NCBI GenBank assembly: GCA_046349915.1
Contig: JAXMBL010000003.1
Span: 2,356,001-2,420,000, forward strand
Source: CAIXSC01 sp046349915
Lineage (GTDB): Bacteria > Planctomycetota > Planctomycetia > Pirellulales > Pirellulaceae
Direction of reading: 5' to 3'
Length of the DNA stretch: 64,000 bases
Under the pieces are notes generated by a model. It saw nothing but the letters and a program-made list of their open reading frames with translations. It was not told the DNA's origin and did no database searches. Shown piece after piece: positions 35,746 through 43,659 of the stretch (the stretch's first letter is position 1; every line of letters starts with the position of its first letter). The position numbers and the translations under genes were made by a program.

Positions 35746-36458
35746 GTGCGGCGGCAACATGGGATCGAGGAGCAATTGAGGCGATCGTGCGGCAGATTGT
35801 GCTGCAGAACATGCCCACGCAACGTCGAGGCGCTGATCCAGCGGCCTATCAACCCAATCTGGTGGTCAGTATTTCCGCGCGACACTGTCATCTGACAGAC
35901 GAGCACGTGGAAATTCTGTTTGGAGCGGGGAAAAAACTGACTCCGGGCAAGGCGCTGTACCAGGACGGTTTTTACGCGGCGGAAGAAACGGTCATGATCG
36001 TGGGCCCGCGTCGGCGAATGTTGCCGACGGTGCGAGTGCTGGGACCGACGCGGCCAGCCAGCCAAGTCGAGTTGGCTTTCACCGACTCGATTTCCTTGGG
36101 CATCGACGCCCCGGTGCGGCACAGCGGTCAAATCCAAGGCACACCGGGCTGCGTCCTGGTGGGGCCCAAGGGCGTTGTCGAATTGACTCAAGGAGTGATT
36201 CGAGCTGCTCGACACGTCCATATGAACATGCGAGACGCCGAGTACTACGGCGTGAAGAACGGCGACTTCATGAAGCTGCGGATTGAAGCCCCGCAATGCT
36301 CGGTCGTCTTCGAAGATCTACTCGTCCGGGCGGACCAGACGAGCAAGTTGGAAGTGCACATTGACACCGACGAGGGGAACGCCTGCTTCCTCGACAGCGC
36401 GACGAAGGTCGAGTTGTTCAAGCAGGATCCGCCGTGCGGCTGCAAATCGAAGCACTAG
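35742..36458 (+). CDS. pduL: PduL-type phosphate acyltransferase (phosphotransacylase)
   Basis: A 238-residue enzyme converting acyl-CoA and phosphate to acyl-phosphate and CoA inside the microcompartment, recycling CoA used by the aldehyde dehydrogenase. Two PduL domains carry the metal-binding histidines in SARHCHLTDEHVE and RAARHVHMNMRDAEYYGVK. KKLTPGKALYQDGFYAAEETV is also typical. The N-terminal segment RGAIEAIVRQIVLQNM is an amphipathic helix of the encapsulation-peptide type. ATG 35742 overlaps the regulator stop. Order and overlap show it is the second gene of the operon. Confidence 0.93.
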   Translation: MSAAATWDRGAIEAIVRQIVLQNMPTQRRGADPAAYQPNLVVSISARHCHLTDEHVEILFGAGKKLTPGKALYQDGFYAAEETVMIVGPRRRMLPTVRVLGPTRPASQVELAFTDSISLGIDAPVRHSGQIQGTPGCVLVGPKGVVELTQGVIRAARHVHMNMRDAEYYGVKNGDFMKLRIEAPQCSVVFEDLLVRADQTSKLEVHIDTDEGNACFLDSATKVELFKQDPPCGCKSKH

Positions 36459-36514
36459 TTTGTGGTGGCCAGTTTTTTGGCGAATGAGTGGGGTTTTTCG
36501 GGAGTATTAGCATC

Positions 36515-36832
36515 ATGGCAAAGTCTTTGGAAGCGTTGGGCATGATCGAGACCAAGGGGTTCATCTGCCTGGTCGAGGCGACCGACGCGATGCTCAAAGC
36601 CGCTAACGTCCAGTTCTTGGGCTGGGATAAGGTGGGCAGCGGGTTGGTGTCGGCTTTCGTGACCGGCGACGTGGCGGCGGTGAAGGCCGCGACCGACGCG
36701 GGCGCCGCGGCGGCGGGGCGAATTGGCGAAGTGGTCAGCGTGCAAGTGATTCCACGTCCGCACGAGGATTTGGACATCGTGTTGCCGCCTCCTTTCAAGC
36801 GCGGCGTCGCCAAGAGCAAGTCGGACGAGTAG
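36515..36832 (+). CDS. BMC-H hexameric shell protein 1
   Basis: A 105-residue single-domain BMC protein. The sequence EALGMIETKGFICLVEATDAMLKAANVQ is the canonical BMC fold start with the conserved E-TKG and A-DAM-KAA residues, and VSAFVTGDVAAVKAATDAG is the second half. The C-terminal extension PPPFKRGVAKSKSDE is specific to this paralogue. The start is ATG 36515. Together with the next gene it provides the hexagonal tiles of the shell. The pore residues cannot be judged without alignment. Confidence 0.95.
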   Translation: MAKSLEALGMIETKGFICLVEATDAMLKAANVQFLGWDKVGSGLVSAFVTGDVAAVKAATDAGAAAAGRIGEVVSVQVIPRPHEDLDIVLPPPFKRGVAKSKSDE

Positions 36833-36904
36833 TCCGCGGCGATGACGAGCGTGCACTTCGTGAATGAGATCAACAGAACTTTTCGTTAAGAGGGGATAGA
36901 TTCC

Positions 36905-37174
36905 ATGCAGAGCGCCATTGGATTGGTGGAGACAAAGGGATTGATCGCGTTGGTCGAAGCGACCGATGCGATGGCCAAGGCGGCCAACGTGAAGATCGAA
37001 CGCCGAATCGGCATCGGCGGCGCGCTGGTGACGACCATCGTCAGCGGCGACGTCGGCAGCGTGCGCGCGGCCGTCGAGGCGGGTGCGCAGGCCGCTCAGG
37101 CAGCCGGCGAATTGGTGGGCAGCCACGTGATTCCGCGGCCCGCCGAAGGCTTGGTCGAAGCCTTCATGTCGTAA
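36905..37174 (+). CDS. BMC-H hexameric shell protein 2
   Basis: An 89-residue single-domain BMC shell protein: AIGLVETKGLIALVEATDAMAKAANVKIERR, followed by TIVSGDVGSVRAAVEAGAQAA and VIPRPAEGLVEAF. It is the minimal size for the family. AGAGGGG precedes ATG 36905. It is the second hexamer gene in tandem, and no BMC-T (tandem-domain) gene is present, as is usual for the PVM-type compartment, whose facets are made only of BMC-H. Confidence 0.95.
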   Translation: MQSAIGLVETKGLIALVEATDAMAKAANVKIERRIGIGGALVTTIVSGDVGSVRAAVEAGAQAAQAAGELVGSHVIPRPAEGLVEAFMS

Positions 37175-37207
37175 ACGACCTACCCCCAGCAAGGAGCCCC
37201 GCGGATC

Positions 37208-38395
37208 ATGAAGATCTTGGTCGCTAACCTCGGTTCTACGAGCTTCAAGTATCGTCTATTCGACATGACCGACGAGCGTCAATTGGCGCGCGGCGGGATT
37301 GAACGGATCGGCGCGCAAGAGAGTAAGGTGTTTGTCGAGATCGGGGCGCATCGCCGCGAACTCGTCGCTCCGGTGCCCGACCACGCGGTCGCCGTACGCC
37401 AATGCCTCGAACAGCTCACAGATCCCCAGCACGGATGCCTGAAGGACGCGGCGGAGGTCGCGGCGATCGGCTTCAAGGCAGTGCATGGGGGGCGAGTGAG
37501 TGGAGTGCAGCGGGTGACGCCCGATGTCCTGGCCGCGATGGAAGAGATGAACCAGGTGGCGCCGGCCCACAATCCGCCTTACATCCGCGCGATGCGGTTG
37601 CTTGCGGAACGGCTCCCCGAAATTCCGCTCGTCGCCGCCTTCGAAACGGGCTTCCACGCCACAGCGCCCGACTCGAACCGTTATTACCCCATTCCGTTTG
37701 AATGGGCCGAGCGGTTTCATGTGAAGCGCTGGGGGTTCCACGGGGCGAGCCATCGGTACATCGCGAATCGGATCGCTGACTTGCTGGGACGCGAGGATCT
37801 CGCGGTAGTTTCTTGCCATTTGGGTGGTTCGAATAGTCTGTGTGGCATTCGCGGTCGGAAGAGCGTCGCCACCACCATGGGGATGAGTCCTCAATCGGGC
37901 TTGCCCCACAACAATCGAGTCGGCGACTTTGATCCCTTTGCGATCCCCGTGATCATGAAGGCGACCGGCAAGTCGCTCGACGAAGTCTTGCACGACCTCG
38001 CTGAAAAAAGCGGGTTGCTGGGACTCAGCGGCGTCAGCGGCGATATTCGCGATCTCGAAGAGGCGGCAGCGGCCGGGAATGCCCGCGCTCGACTGGCGCT
38101 CGATGTGTTCGCGGCGGAAATTCGTCGTCACCTCGGCGGGCTGCTCGCCGAATTGAACGGCGCCGACGTCGTCGTTTTCACCGGAGGCATCGGCGAAAAC
38201 GCCAAGCAAGTTCGCGAAGCGGTCGTGGGCAACCTCGGCCGACTCGGCATTCGACTCGATCCTGCTCGAAACGCGTCAGCGCGGGGCGAGTGCCGGATCA
38301 GTGCGGACGACAGTCCAACTCAAGTCTGGATTGTGCCCACGAATGAAGAACTGATTGTCGCTCGCCAATCCTGCCAGTTGCTCCAAGGGAAGTGA
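37208..38395 (+). CDS. ackA: Acetate kinase (propionate/acetate kinase)
   Basis: A 395-residue ASKHA-fold kinase. The N-terminus MKILVANLGSTSFKYRLFDM has the phosphate-1 motif with the key Asn and Ser. KRWGFHGASHRYIANRIADLL is the acetate kinase signature, and VVFTGGIGENAKQVRE is the adenosine motif. It turns the acyl-phosphate made by PduL into acetate or propionate plus ATP, giving the pathway its energy yield. The position between the hexamer genes and a pentamer gene is typical of planctomycete BMC loci. ATG 37208 is preceded by AAGGAG at 37190. Confidence 0.96.
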   Translation: MKILVANLGSTSFKYRLFDMTDERQLARGGIERIGAQESKVFVEIGAHRRELVAPVPDHAVAVRQCLEQLTDPQHGCLKDAAEVAAIGFKAVHGGRVSGVQRVTPDVLAAMEEMNQVAPAHNPPYIRAMRLLAERLPEIPLVAAFETGFHATAPDSNRYYPIPFEWAERFHVKRWGFHGASHRYIANRIADLLGREDLAVVSCHLGGSNSLCGIRGRKSVATTMGMSPQSGLPHNNRVGDFDPFAIPVIMKATGKSLDEVLHDLAEKSGLLGLSGVSGDIRDLEEAAAAGNARARLALDVFAAEIRRHLGGLLAELNGADVVVFTGGIGENAKQVREAVVGNLGRLGIRLDPARNASARGECRISADDSPTQVWIVPTNEELIVARQSCQLLQGK

Positions 38396-38459
38396 AGCGT
38401 CGAACGGGAACGTCTCGCAGGAGATGATCCCGCCACGATATTGTCGCGAGGTTCGCTGC

Positions 38460-38780
38460 ATGTTTGTCGCCAAAGTGACCGGTTCACTGGTTTCGACCCA
38501 GAAAGTCGACTCGATGGTCGGCTATAAGCTGTTGGTCGTCGAGCCATACCGGGTTGATCCCACGAATCGCGAGTCGCTGGCGACCACGGGGCGAACCTTT
38601 ATCGCGGTCGACATGCTGGGCGCCGGTGAAGGGGATTTTGTCCTCATCACGCAAGGCTCCAGCGCGCGACTCACTCCAGAAACCAAAAACCTACCGATTG
38701 ACACGATCGTCATTGGCATCGTCGACCACGTGCATGTCGAGCAGCATTGCGTGTACTCGCGGGAACAACGATCCATCTGA
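38460..38780 (+). CDS. BMC-P pentameric vertex protein 1 (EutN/CcmL family)
   Basis: A 106-residue shell vertex protein. MFVAKVTGSLVSTQKVDSM is the standard BMC-P opening, followed by KLLVVEPYRVDP, VAVDMLGAGEGDFVLITQGSSAR and TIVIGIVDHV. Three such genes occur in this operon, which is the number expected for the PVM type. ATG 38460 gives the normal length; upstream in-frame codons overlap ackA's end and are not used. It caps compartment vertices. Confidence 0.95.
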   Translation: MFVAKVTGSLVSTQKVDSMVGYKLLVVEPYRVDPTNRESLATTGRTFIAVDMLGAGEGDFVLITQGSSARLTPETKNLPIDTIVIGIVDHVHVEQHCVYSREQRSI

Positions 38781-38802
38781 CTTTCACGGATACCTATAAG
38801 CC

Positions 38803-40263
38803 ATGGCTCAGCAGATCAACGAAGAACTGATTCGCAACGTCGTCGCCCAAGTTTTGGCGCAAGTGGGACAAGTGCCTGTCAGCCGAGCTCCCGTCGTGGC
38901 GGCTCGCCGCTTCGAAGGACGCCACGGCGTCTTCACCTGCGTGGACGAAGCGGTCGCGGCGGCGCGAGACGCCTTCGAGCAACTGTCGGAACGAACGATC
39001 GAAGAGCGAAAAGGGATCATTCAGATCATCCGTCGCATCGCCATCGACAACTGCGTCGAACTCGGCACGATGGAGATGAACGAAACCAAGATCGGCCGCT
39101 TGCCGCACAAGATCGAAAAACTGAAAGCTCTGGGTGAACGCACGCCGGGCGTAGAGTTTTTGCGGAGCGAGGTCTTTAGCGGCGACCATGGACTGGCAGT
39201 GATCGAACACGCGCCGTTCGGAGTGATCGGTGCGATCACTCCCGTGACGCATTCGCTCCCCACGCTGACCGGTAACGCCGTCAGCATGATCGCGGGCGGC
39301 AACACGCTGGTGGTGAACCCGCATCCCAGCGGCAAGAAAGTCGCGACCGAAGGGGTGCGACGGTACAACCGCGAAATCCTCAAGCAATACGGCATCGACA
39401 ATCTGATCACGATCATCAGCGAACCGACGCTGGATTCAGCCGCGGCCATCTTCAAGAGCCGCGGTGTGGCGCTGATCTGTGTCACGGGCGGACCCGCGGT
39501 CGCTCGAGCGGCGCTGAACAGCGGCAAGCGAGCTGTCGTCGCCGGTCCTGGCAACCCGCCTGTCGTGATCGATGAAACGGCCGATCTCGATCGCGCCGCT
39601 CGTTCGATCATTCAAGGCGCTTCGTACGACAACAACTTGCTCTGCATCGCGGAGAAGGAAGTGTTTGTCGTCGCTTCGGTCTTCGATCGCATGATGGATG
39701 CCATGGATCGAGCCGGGGCTGCTCGCCTCAGCACTCGCGAGATCGAAACCTTCACTCGCAACGCCATCGTGCAGGTGGGTGAAGGCGATCATCGCCACGA
39801 CGCCCCCTCGAAGGATTTCTTGGGCAAAGACGCCGCCGTGCTGGCCAAGGGCGCTGGCCGCACGGTTTCCGACAAAGTCGAATTGCTGTTCGGCGAAACC
39901 GATTTCTCGCACCCGTTTGTCGGCGTCGAGCAGATGATGCCCTTCGTGCCTTTCGTGCGAGTTCGCGATGTGGATGAAGCAATCCAAAAGGCGAAGGAAG
40001 CCGAGCACGGGTTCCGCCATACCAGCATCATGCACTCGAACAATGTTCGTAACTTGACCCGCATGGGCCGAGCGCTTGACACGACTTTGTTCGTGAAGAA
40101 TGGCCCATGCATGGCCGCCCTGGGACTCGGCGGAGAAGGTTACCTTTCCTTCTCGATCGCTGGTCCGACGGGCGAAGGCGTCACCACGCCGCTGACTTTC
40201 ACGCGTGAACGCCGCTGCTCGATGATCGAAGACCTCCATATCCTCGGAAAGCGTGGGGTGTGA
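38803..40263 (+). CDS. CoA-acylating aldehyde dehydrogenase (EutE/PduP type), BMC core enzyme
   Basis: A 486-residue aldehyde dehydrogenase oxidising lactaldehyde- or propionaldehyde-type products to the acyl-CoA, with NAD+. NAD-binding and catalytic regions are FGVIGAITPVTH, CVTGGPAVARAAL, GPGNPPVVID, and the nucleophile Cys in SYDNNLLCIAEKEV. The N-terminal helix INEELIRNVVAQVLAQVG, followed by a short linker, is an encapsulation peptide. Its length equals that of EutE/PduP. The next gene starts at GTG 40265, one base after the stop. The exact aldehyde is inferred from the aldolase in the operon. Confidence 0.95.
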   Translation: MAQQINEELIRNVVAQVLAQVGQVPVSRAPVVAARRFEGRHGVFTCVDEAVAAARDAFEQLSERTIEERKGIIQIIRRIAIDNCVELGTMEMNETKIGRLPHKIEKLKALGERTPGVEFLRSEVFSGDHGLAVIEHAPFGVIGAITPVTHSLPTLTGNAVSMIAGGNTLVVNPHPSGKKVATEGVRRYNREILKQYGIDNLITIISEPTLDSAAAIFKSRGVALICVTGGPAVARAALNSGKRAVVAGPGNPPVVIDETADLDRAARSIIQGASYDNNLLCIAEKEVFVVASVFDRMMDAMDRAGAARLSTREIETFTRNAIVQVGEGDHRHDAPSKDFLGKDAAVLAKGAGRTVSDKVELLFGETDFSHPFVGVEQMMPFVPFVRVRDVDEAIQKAKEAEHGFRHTSIMHSNNVRNLTRMGRALDTTLFVKNGPCMAALGLGGEGYLSFSIAGPTGEGVTTPLTFTRERRCSMIEDLHILGKRGV

Positions 40264-40264
40264 C

Positions 40265-40537
40265 GTGCAGGTTGCGTTCGTCCTGGGCAATGCTACGAGC
40301 ACCGTGAAGCACGAGTCACTGCGAGGGCAGAAACTGCTGCTCGTCCAGCCGCTCGCCGCCGACGGCTACTCGCCTGACGGCGATCCTTTGCTCGTGGTCG
40401 ATACGGTCGGCGCCGGGGCGGGCGAACGAGTAATGATCACCAGCGACGGCAAGTTTACGAGGGAATGGGTCAAGTCGGATAAGTCGCCCGCCCGCTGGGC
40501 GACCATTGGAATTTGTGACGAACGACCGCAAAGGTAG
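40265..40537 (+). CDS. BMC-P pentameric vertex protein 2 (EutN/CcmL family)
   Basis: A 90-residue shell protein: MQVAFVLGNATSTVKHESLRGQKLLLVQPL, then VVDTVGAGAGERVMITSDG, and ATIGICDERPQR at the end. I chose GTG 40265, since the frame upstream lies inside the aldehyde dehydrogenase gene and family members start at this strand. It is shorter than the other two BMC-P proteins in the operon. Confidence 0.93.
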   Translation: MQVAFVLGNATSTVKHESLRGQKLLLVQPLAADGYSPDGDPLLVVDTVGAGAGERVMITSDGKFTREWVKSDKSPARWATIGICDERPQR

Positions 40538-40587
40538 CGACAGTAATCCACGGAAAGAACTCCGCAAGAACGGATCGAGACGCAAAG

Positions 40588-41409
40588 ATGACCATTGAGT
40601 CGTTGGACATAGACCGCATCGTGCGAGAAGTCGTACGGCGGTTAGCCGAGTCGCGAGTGGGAGAGGTGGCCGAGGCCGCCTCCCCTGCCCCGTCGACATC
40701 GCGCCACGACTCGGCTGCTGGGGCATCGGTCACGGCCGTGAAGCCGCAGGTCAAAGGGGCAACGCCACATGCTGGCGGCGAGTCGCAAGAAGCTTGGCGG
40801 CTTACCACGCGACTCGTGACCTTGGAATCGCTCGCTGCTCGACCCGCGTCGGCCCGCATTTTGTCGGTCGCTCGCGGAACGGTCGTGACTCCCGCCGCTC
40901 GCGACCAACTGCGCCAGTGGCGAATCGAACTGAAATTTGTCGAAGCGGTTGGCGGCGAGGTGGCTAAGCGTAGTGCCGCCCCCGTGGGCAAACTGTATTT
41001 GCATGGCGCGACCGGCGTAAAGATCTCGGCGTCGCTCGTGAAATCGCTCGGTTCGTTGGGCTGGGCGATCGAACCCTTGGTGCCTGCGCCATTGCCCCAG
41101 GCCATCGCTGAACTCGCGGCCGTGTTGGGAGAGCCAACTCGAATAGGCGTGTTGCTCACGCCCGATCGAGACTTATCGCTGTGCCTTGCGAACCGTTGGT
41201 CGACGGTGCGAGCGCTGGCGGTGGACGACAAGGCAATTGGCGTCAAGGCTTCCATCGAAACGGCCGTACGACAGTGGGGAGCGAACCTGCTGGTGTTGGA
41301 TCATCGTCGAGCGAGCGAGCCCACGCTCCGCGGGTGGATCGAGGGGTTTGCAAAGCTAGGCCCCCGCGATTGCCCGCCGGAACTGAAGAAATACTTGGCA
41401 CGTTCATAA
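40588..41409 (+). CDS. Microcompartment-associated protein of unknown function with encapsulation-like N-terminal helix
   Basis: A 273-residue protein with no recognised catalytic motif. The N-terminus MTIESLDIDRIVREVVRRLA predicts an amphipathic helix like those of the cargo enzymes, then a Pro/Ala/Ser-rich linker (about residues 30-60), and a C-terminal domain with GKLYLHGATGVKISASLV and IGVLLTPDRDLSLCLANRW. Parts of that domain resemble the sugar-phosphate isomerase (RpiB/LacAB) fold, with Cys in LCLANRW, but this is a weak impression. Its location among three BMC-P genes and core enzymes makes it a probable cargo protein. Confidence 0.75.
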   Translation: MTIESLDIDRIVREVVRRLAESRVGEVAEAASPAPSTSRHDSAAGASVTAVKPQVKGATPHAGGESQEAWRLTTRLVTLESLAARPASARILSVARGTVVTPAARDQLRQWRIELKFVEAVGGEVAKRSAAPVGKLYLHGATGVKISASLVKSLGSLGWAIEPLVPAPLPQAIAELAAVLGEPTRIGVLLTPDRDLSLCLANRWSTVRALAVDDKAIGVKASIETAVRQWGANLLVLDHRRASEPTLRGWIEGFAKLGPRDCPPELKKYLARS

Positions 41410-41502
41410 AAGAGAATTGGGTCGCGCGGCTGCTCGTCCGGTCCGCGAAGTTGAACTTGGTGACGAACAAACGTTGTTCGGGTGGGATGTAAGGAATCGC
41501 GA

Positions 41503-41850
41503 ATGCGAGTTGGCAAGGTCATCGGAACCCTGACGCTGAGCAGCAGTCATCCAACTTTCTTGGGTGCTCGCTTGCGGCTGGTTGTTCCGCTGTCGCTCGC
41601 AAACATCGCTGGCGATGCTCCGCCGACCGCTGAGCCGATCGTCATTTGGGATGAACTGGGGGCAGGCGAGGGACAGTGGGTTGCCATCAGCGAAGGTCCC
41701 GAGTCGGCTCAACCATTCAAACCGGCTGTGAAGCCGATTGATGCCTACGCCGCCGCGATCCTGGACGACGTCTCCATCCGCGTTCCGCTTCCCAAGAAAC
41801 CCGCATCCGAAGCCCCCTCCTCCGAAGCCACTGCACCAAACAAGACCTGA
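41503..41850 (+). CDS. BMC-P pentameric vertex protein 3 (EutN/CcmL family)
   Basis: A 115-residue shell protein: MRVGKVIGTLTLSSSHPTFLGARLRLVVPL, then IVIWDELGAGEGQWVAISEGPESAQPF and AAILDDVSIRVP. The C-terminal tail (KKPASEAPSSEATAPNKT) is an extension lacking in the other two. The start is ATG 41503; an in-frame upstream codon at 41482 would add seven residues without family support. Confidence 0.93.
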   Translation: MRVGKVIGTLTLSSSHPTFLGARLRLVVPLSLANIAGDAPPTAEPIVIWDELGAGEGQWVAISEGPESAQPFKPAVKPIDAYAAAILDDVSIRVPLPKKPASEAPSSEATAPNKT

Positions 41851-41946
41851 CGCTACTGATTTTCTGACCGTCATTTCACACTAAACAGCAATTCGCAAAC
41901 GCGAATCCAAAGTCAACCTCCTTTTACCGACGAGTGACATAGAGCC

Positions 41947-42819
41947 ATGGTGAATGCTCATCAAATCAAGAAAGACATTTGTGAGATCGGTCGACGCCTT
42001 TACAACAAAGGATTCGCGGCCGCGAACGACGGAAACATTACCGTCCGCATCGGCGAGAATGAAGTGCTGTGCACTCCCACGATGCACTCGAAGGGATTCT
42101 TGGTCCCGGACGATATCAGCCTGATCGACATGACGGGCAAGCAACTGGCAGGTCGCAAGAAGCGATCGAGCGAAGCGCTCTTGCACCTGGAGATCTACAA
42201 GCAGCGTCCCGACGTGAAGAGCGTGGTGCATTGCCATCCGCCGCATGCGACCGCGTTCGCCGTCGCTCGCGAGCCGATTCCGCAATGCGTGCTTCCCGAG
42301 GTCGAGGTCTTCTTGGGCGACGTCCCGATCACTCGCTACGAAACTCCGGGCGGCAAGGAGTTCGCCGAGACCGTGTTGCCGTTCGTGACCAAGACGAACG
42401 TCATCATCTTGGCCAATCACGGCACGGTCAGTTACGGCGTGGATGTCGAACAGGCCTACTGGTGGACCGAGATCTTGGACGCGTACTGCCGCATTTTGAT
42501 GCTGGCGAAGGATCTGGGGCGAGTTCACTATTTCGACGAGAAGAAAGAGCGAGAACTGCTGGATCTGAAGCAGAAGTGGGGCTGGTCCGATCCCCGCAAC
42601 ACCGAAGAGTTCAAGAACTGCGATATCTGCGCGAATGACATCTTCCGCCACAGTTGGCAGACGTCGGGCGTGGAGCGCAAGGCGTTTGATGCGCCCCCTG
42701 CCATGGGACCCAAGTCGGTTAGCCCTGCTCCCGCCGCGGCACCGGCAGGCTCGGCGGAACAAGAGAAGTTGGTGCAGTTGATCACTGATCGCGTGTTGGA
42801 GGCGCTGCGTCGAGCTTAG
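41947..42819 (+). CDS. Class II aldolase (fuculose/rhamnulose-1-phosphate type) with C-terminal encapsulation peptide
   Basis: A 290-residue zinc aldolase. It should split L-fuculose-1-phosphate or L-rhamnulose-1-phosphate into dihydroxyacetone phosphate and lactaldehyde, feeding the compartment's aldehyde dehydrogenase. Family features are the phosphate-binding GNITVRIGENEVL, the catalytic and zinc-binding SVVHCHPPHATAFA, and ANHGTVSYGVDVEQAY. The C-terminal part adds a Pro/Ala linker followed by LVQLITDRVLEALRRA, an encapsulation helix found on the aldolase in planctomycete BMC loci. It is the last gene of the operon. Confidence 0.93.
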   Translation: MVNAHQIKKDICEIGRRLYNKGFAAANDGNITVRIGENEVLCTPTMHSKGFLVPDDISLIDMTGKQLAGRKKRSSEALLHLEIYKQRPDVKSVVHCHPPHATAFAVAREPIPQCVLPEVEVFLGDVPITRYETPGGKEFAETVLPFVTKTNVIILANHGTVSYGVDVEQAYWWTEILDAYCRILMLAKDLGRVHYFDEKKERELLDLKQKWGWSDPRNTEEFKNCDICANDIFRHSWQTSGVERKAFDAPPAMGPKSVSPAPAAAPAGSAEQEKLVQLITDRVLEALRRA

Positions 42820-42948
42820 GCAGTCGGACTCCCCCGCATTGATTCAGGTTGTCCGGTCGACCATGATAAGTCGATCGGGGGCCTCGGTAGGAAGCCGTGA
42901 ACACGCACGTGTTGCCCGTGCCTCCGTCAATCTGCGAGCTTTTCGACG

Positions 42949-43533
42949 ATGACGGAAACATCCCTCAGCCTGATGGACTCTTTACGTCGCGATTCTCGCG
43001 ACGAAGATTGGCAGCGGTTGGTTGAGCTATACTCGCCGCTGATACGTGGGTGGTTACGTCGTCGAGGTGTCCATGAACACGATGCCGACGATGTGGCTCA
43101 AGAGGTCTTTAGCGTCGTCATTCGACGCTTCCCCGAGTTCGAACGCAATCCGCAAGCTGGTTCGTTTCGCGCGTGGCTACGCACCATCACTGTCTTTTGT
43201 TTGAGGGACTACTGGCGTTCACCAAGGTCTCGCAAACAGTCGACGGGCGCGTCCAGTTTCTTGGAAGAACTGGGGCAATTGGAGGATCCAACCAGTCGGT
43301 TGAGTCGCGAGTGGGACGAAGAGCACGATCGCCATGTGACTCATCGCCTCCTCGAGATGATACGGCCCGACTTTGAGGATCGAACTTGGCGAGCCTTTGT
43401 CGCGGTCGCCGTCGATGGTGCGAAACCGGCCGATGTCGCTTCGACGCTCGGAATCTCCGTCAACGCGGTACTGATTGCTAAGTCTAGAGTATTGGCTAAG
43501 TTACGTGATGTCGGGCGAGGTCTGCTCGAATAG
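42949..43533 (+). CDS. ECF-type RNA polymerase sigma factor
   Basis: A 194-residue sigma-70 family protein. Region 2 reads WQRLVELYSPLIRGWLRRRGV, then HDADDVAQEVFSVVIRRFPEFE and FRAWLRTITVFCLRDYWR, and region 4 includes PADVASTLGISVNAVLIAKSRVLAKLRD. This fits the planctomycete-rich ECF groups whose partner is a kinase. The start is ATG 42949. It lies 126 bp upstream of a kinase with an N-terminal zinc-binding (ZAS-like) element, so the pair forms a sigma/anti-sigma-kinase unit. Confidence 0.93.
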   Translation: MTETSLSLMDSLRRDSRDEDWQRLVELYSPLIRGWLRRRGVHEHDADDVAQEVFSVVIRRFPEFERNPQAGSFRAWLRTITVFCLRDYWRSPRSRKQSTGASSFLEELGQLEDPTSRLSREWDEEHDRHVTHRLLEMIRPDFEDRTWRAFVAVAVDGAKPADVASTLGISVNAVLIAKSRVLAKLRDVGRGLLE

Positions 43534-43659
43534 ATTCAGGCCTTGATCGCAATTTTTCTGAAAGGCTGCGGCTCGACCTACCATTTTCCTAGCAAGTGGC
43601 TCGCTTTGCCGCGTCGTCGGTACGTGCCGGGCCGGCCACAAAACTCGGTGAGGCGAACC

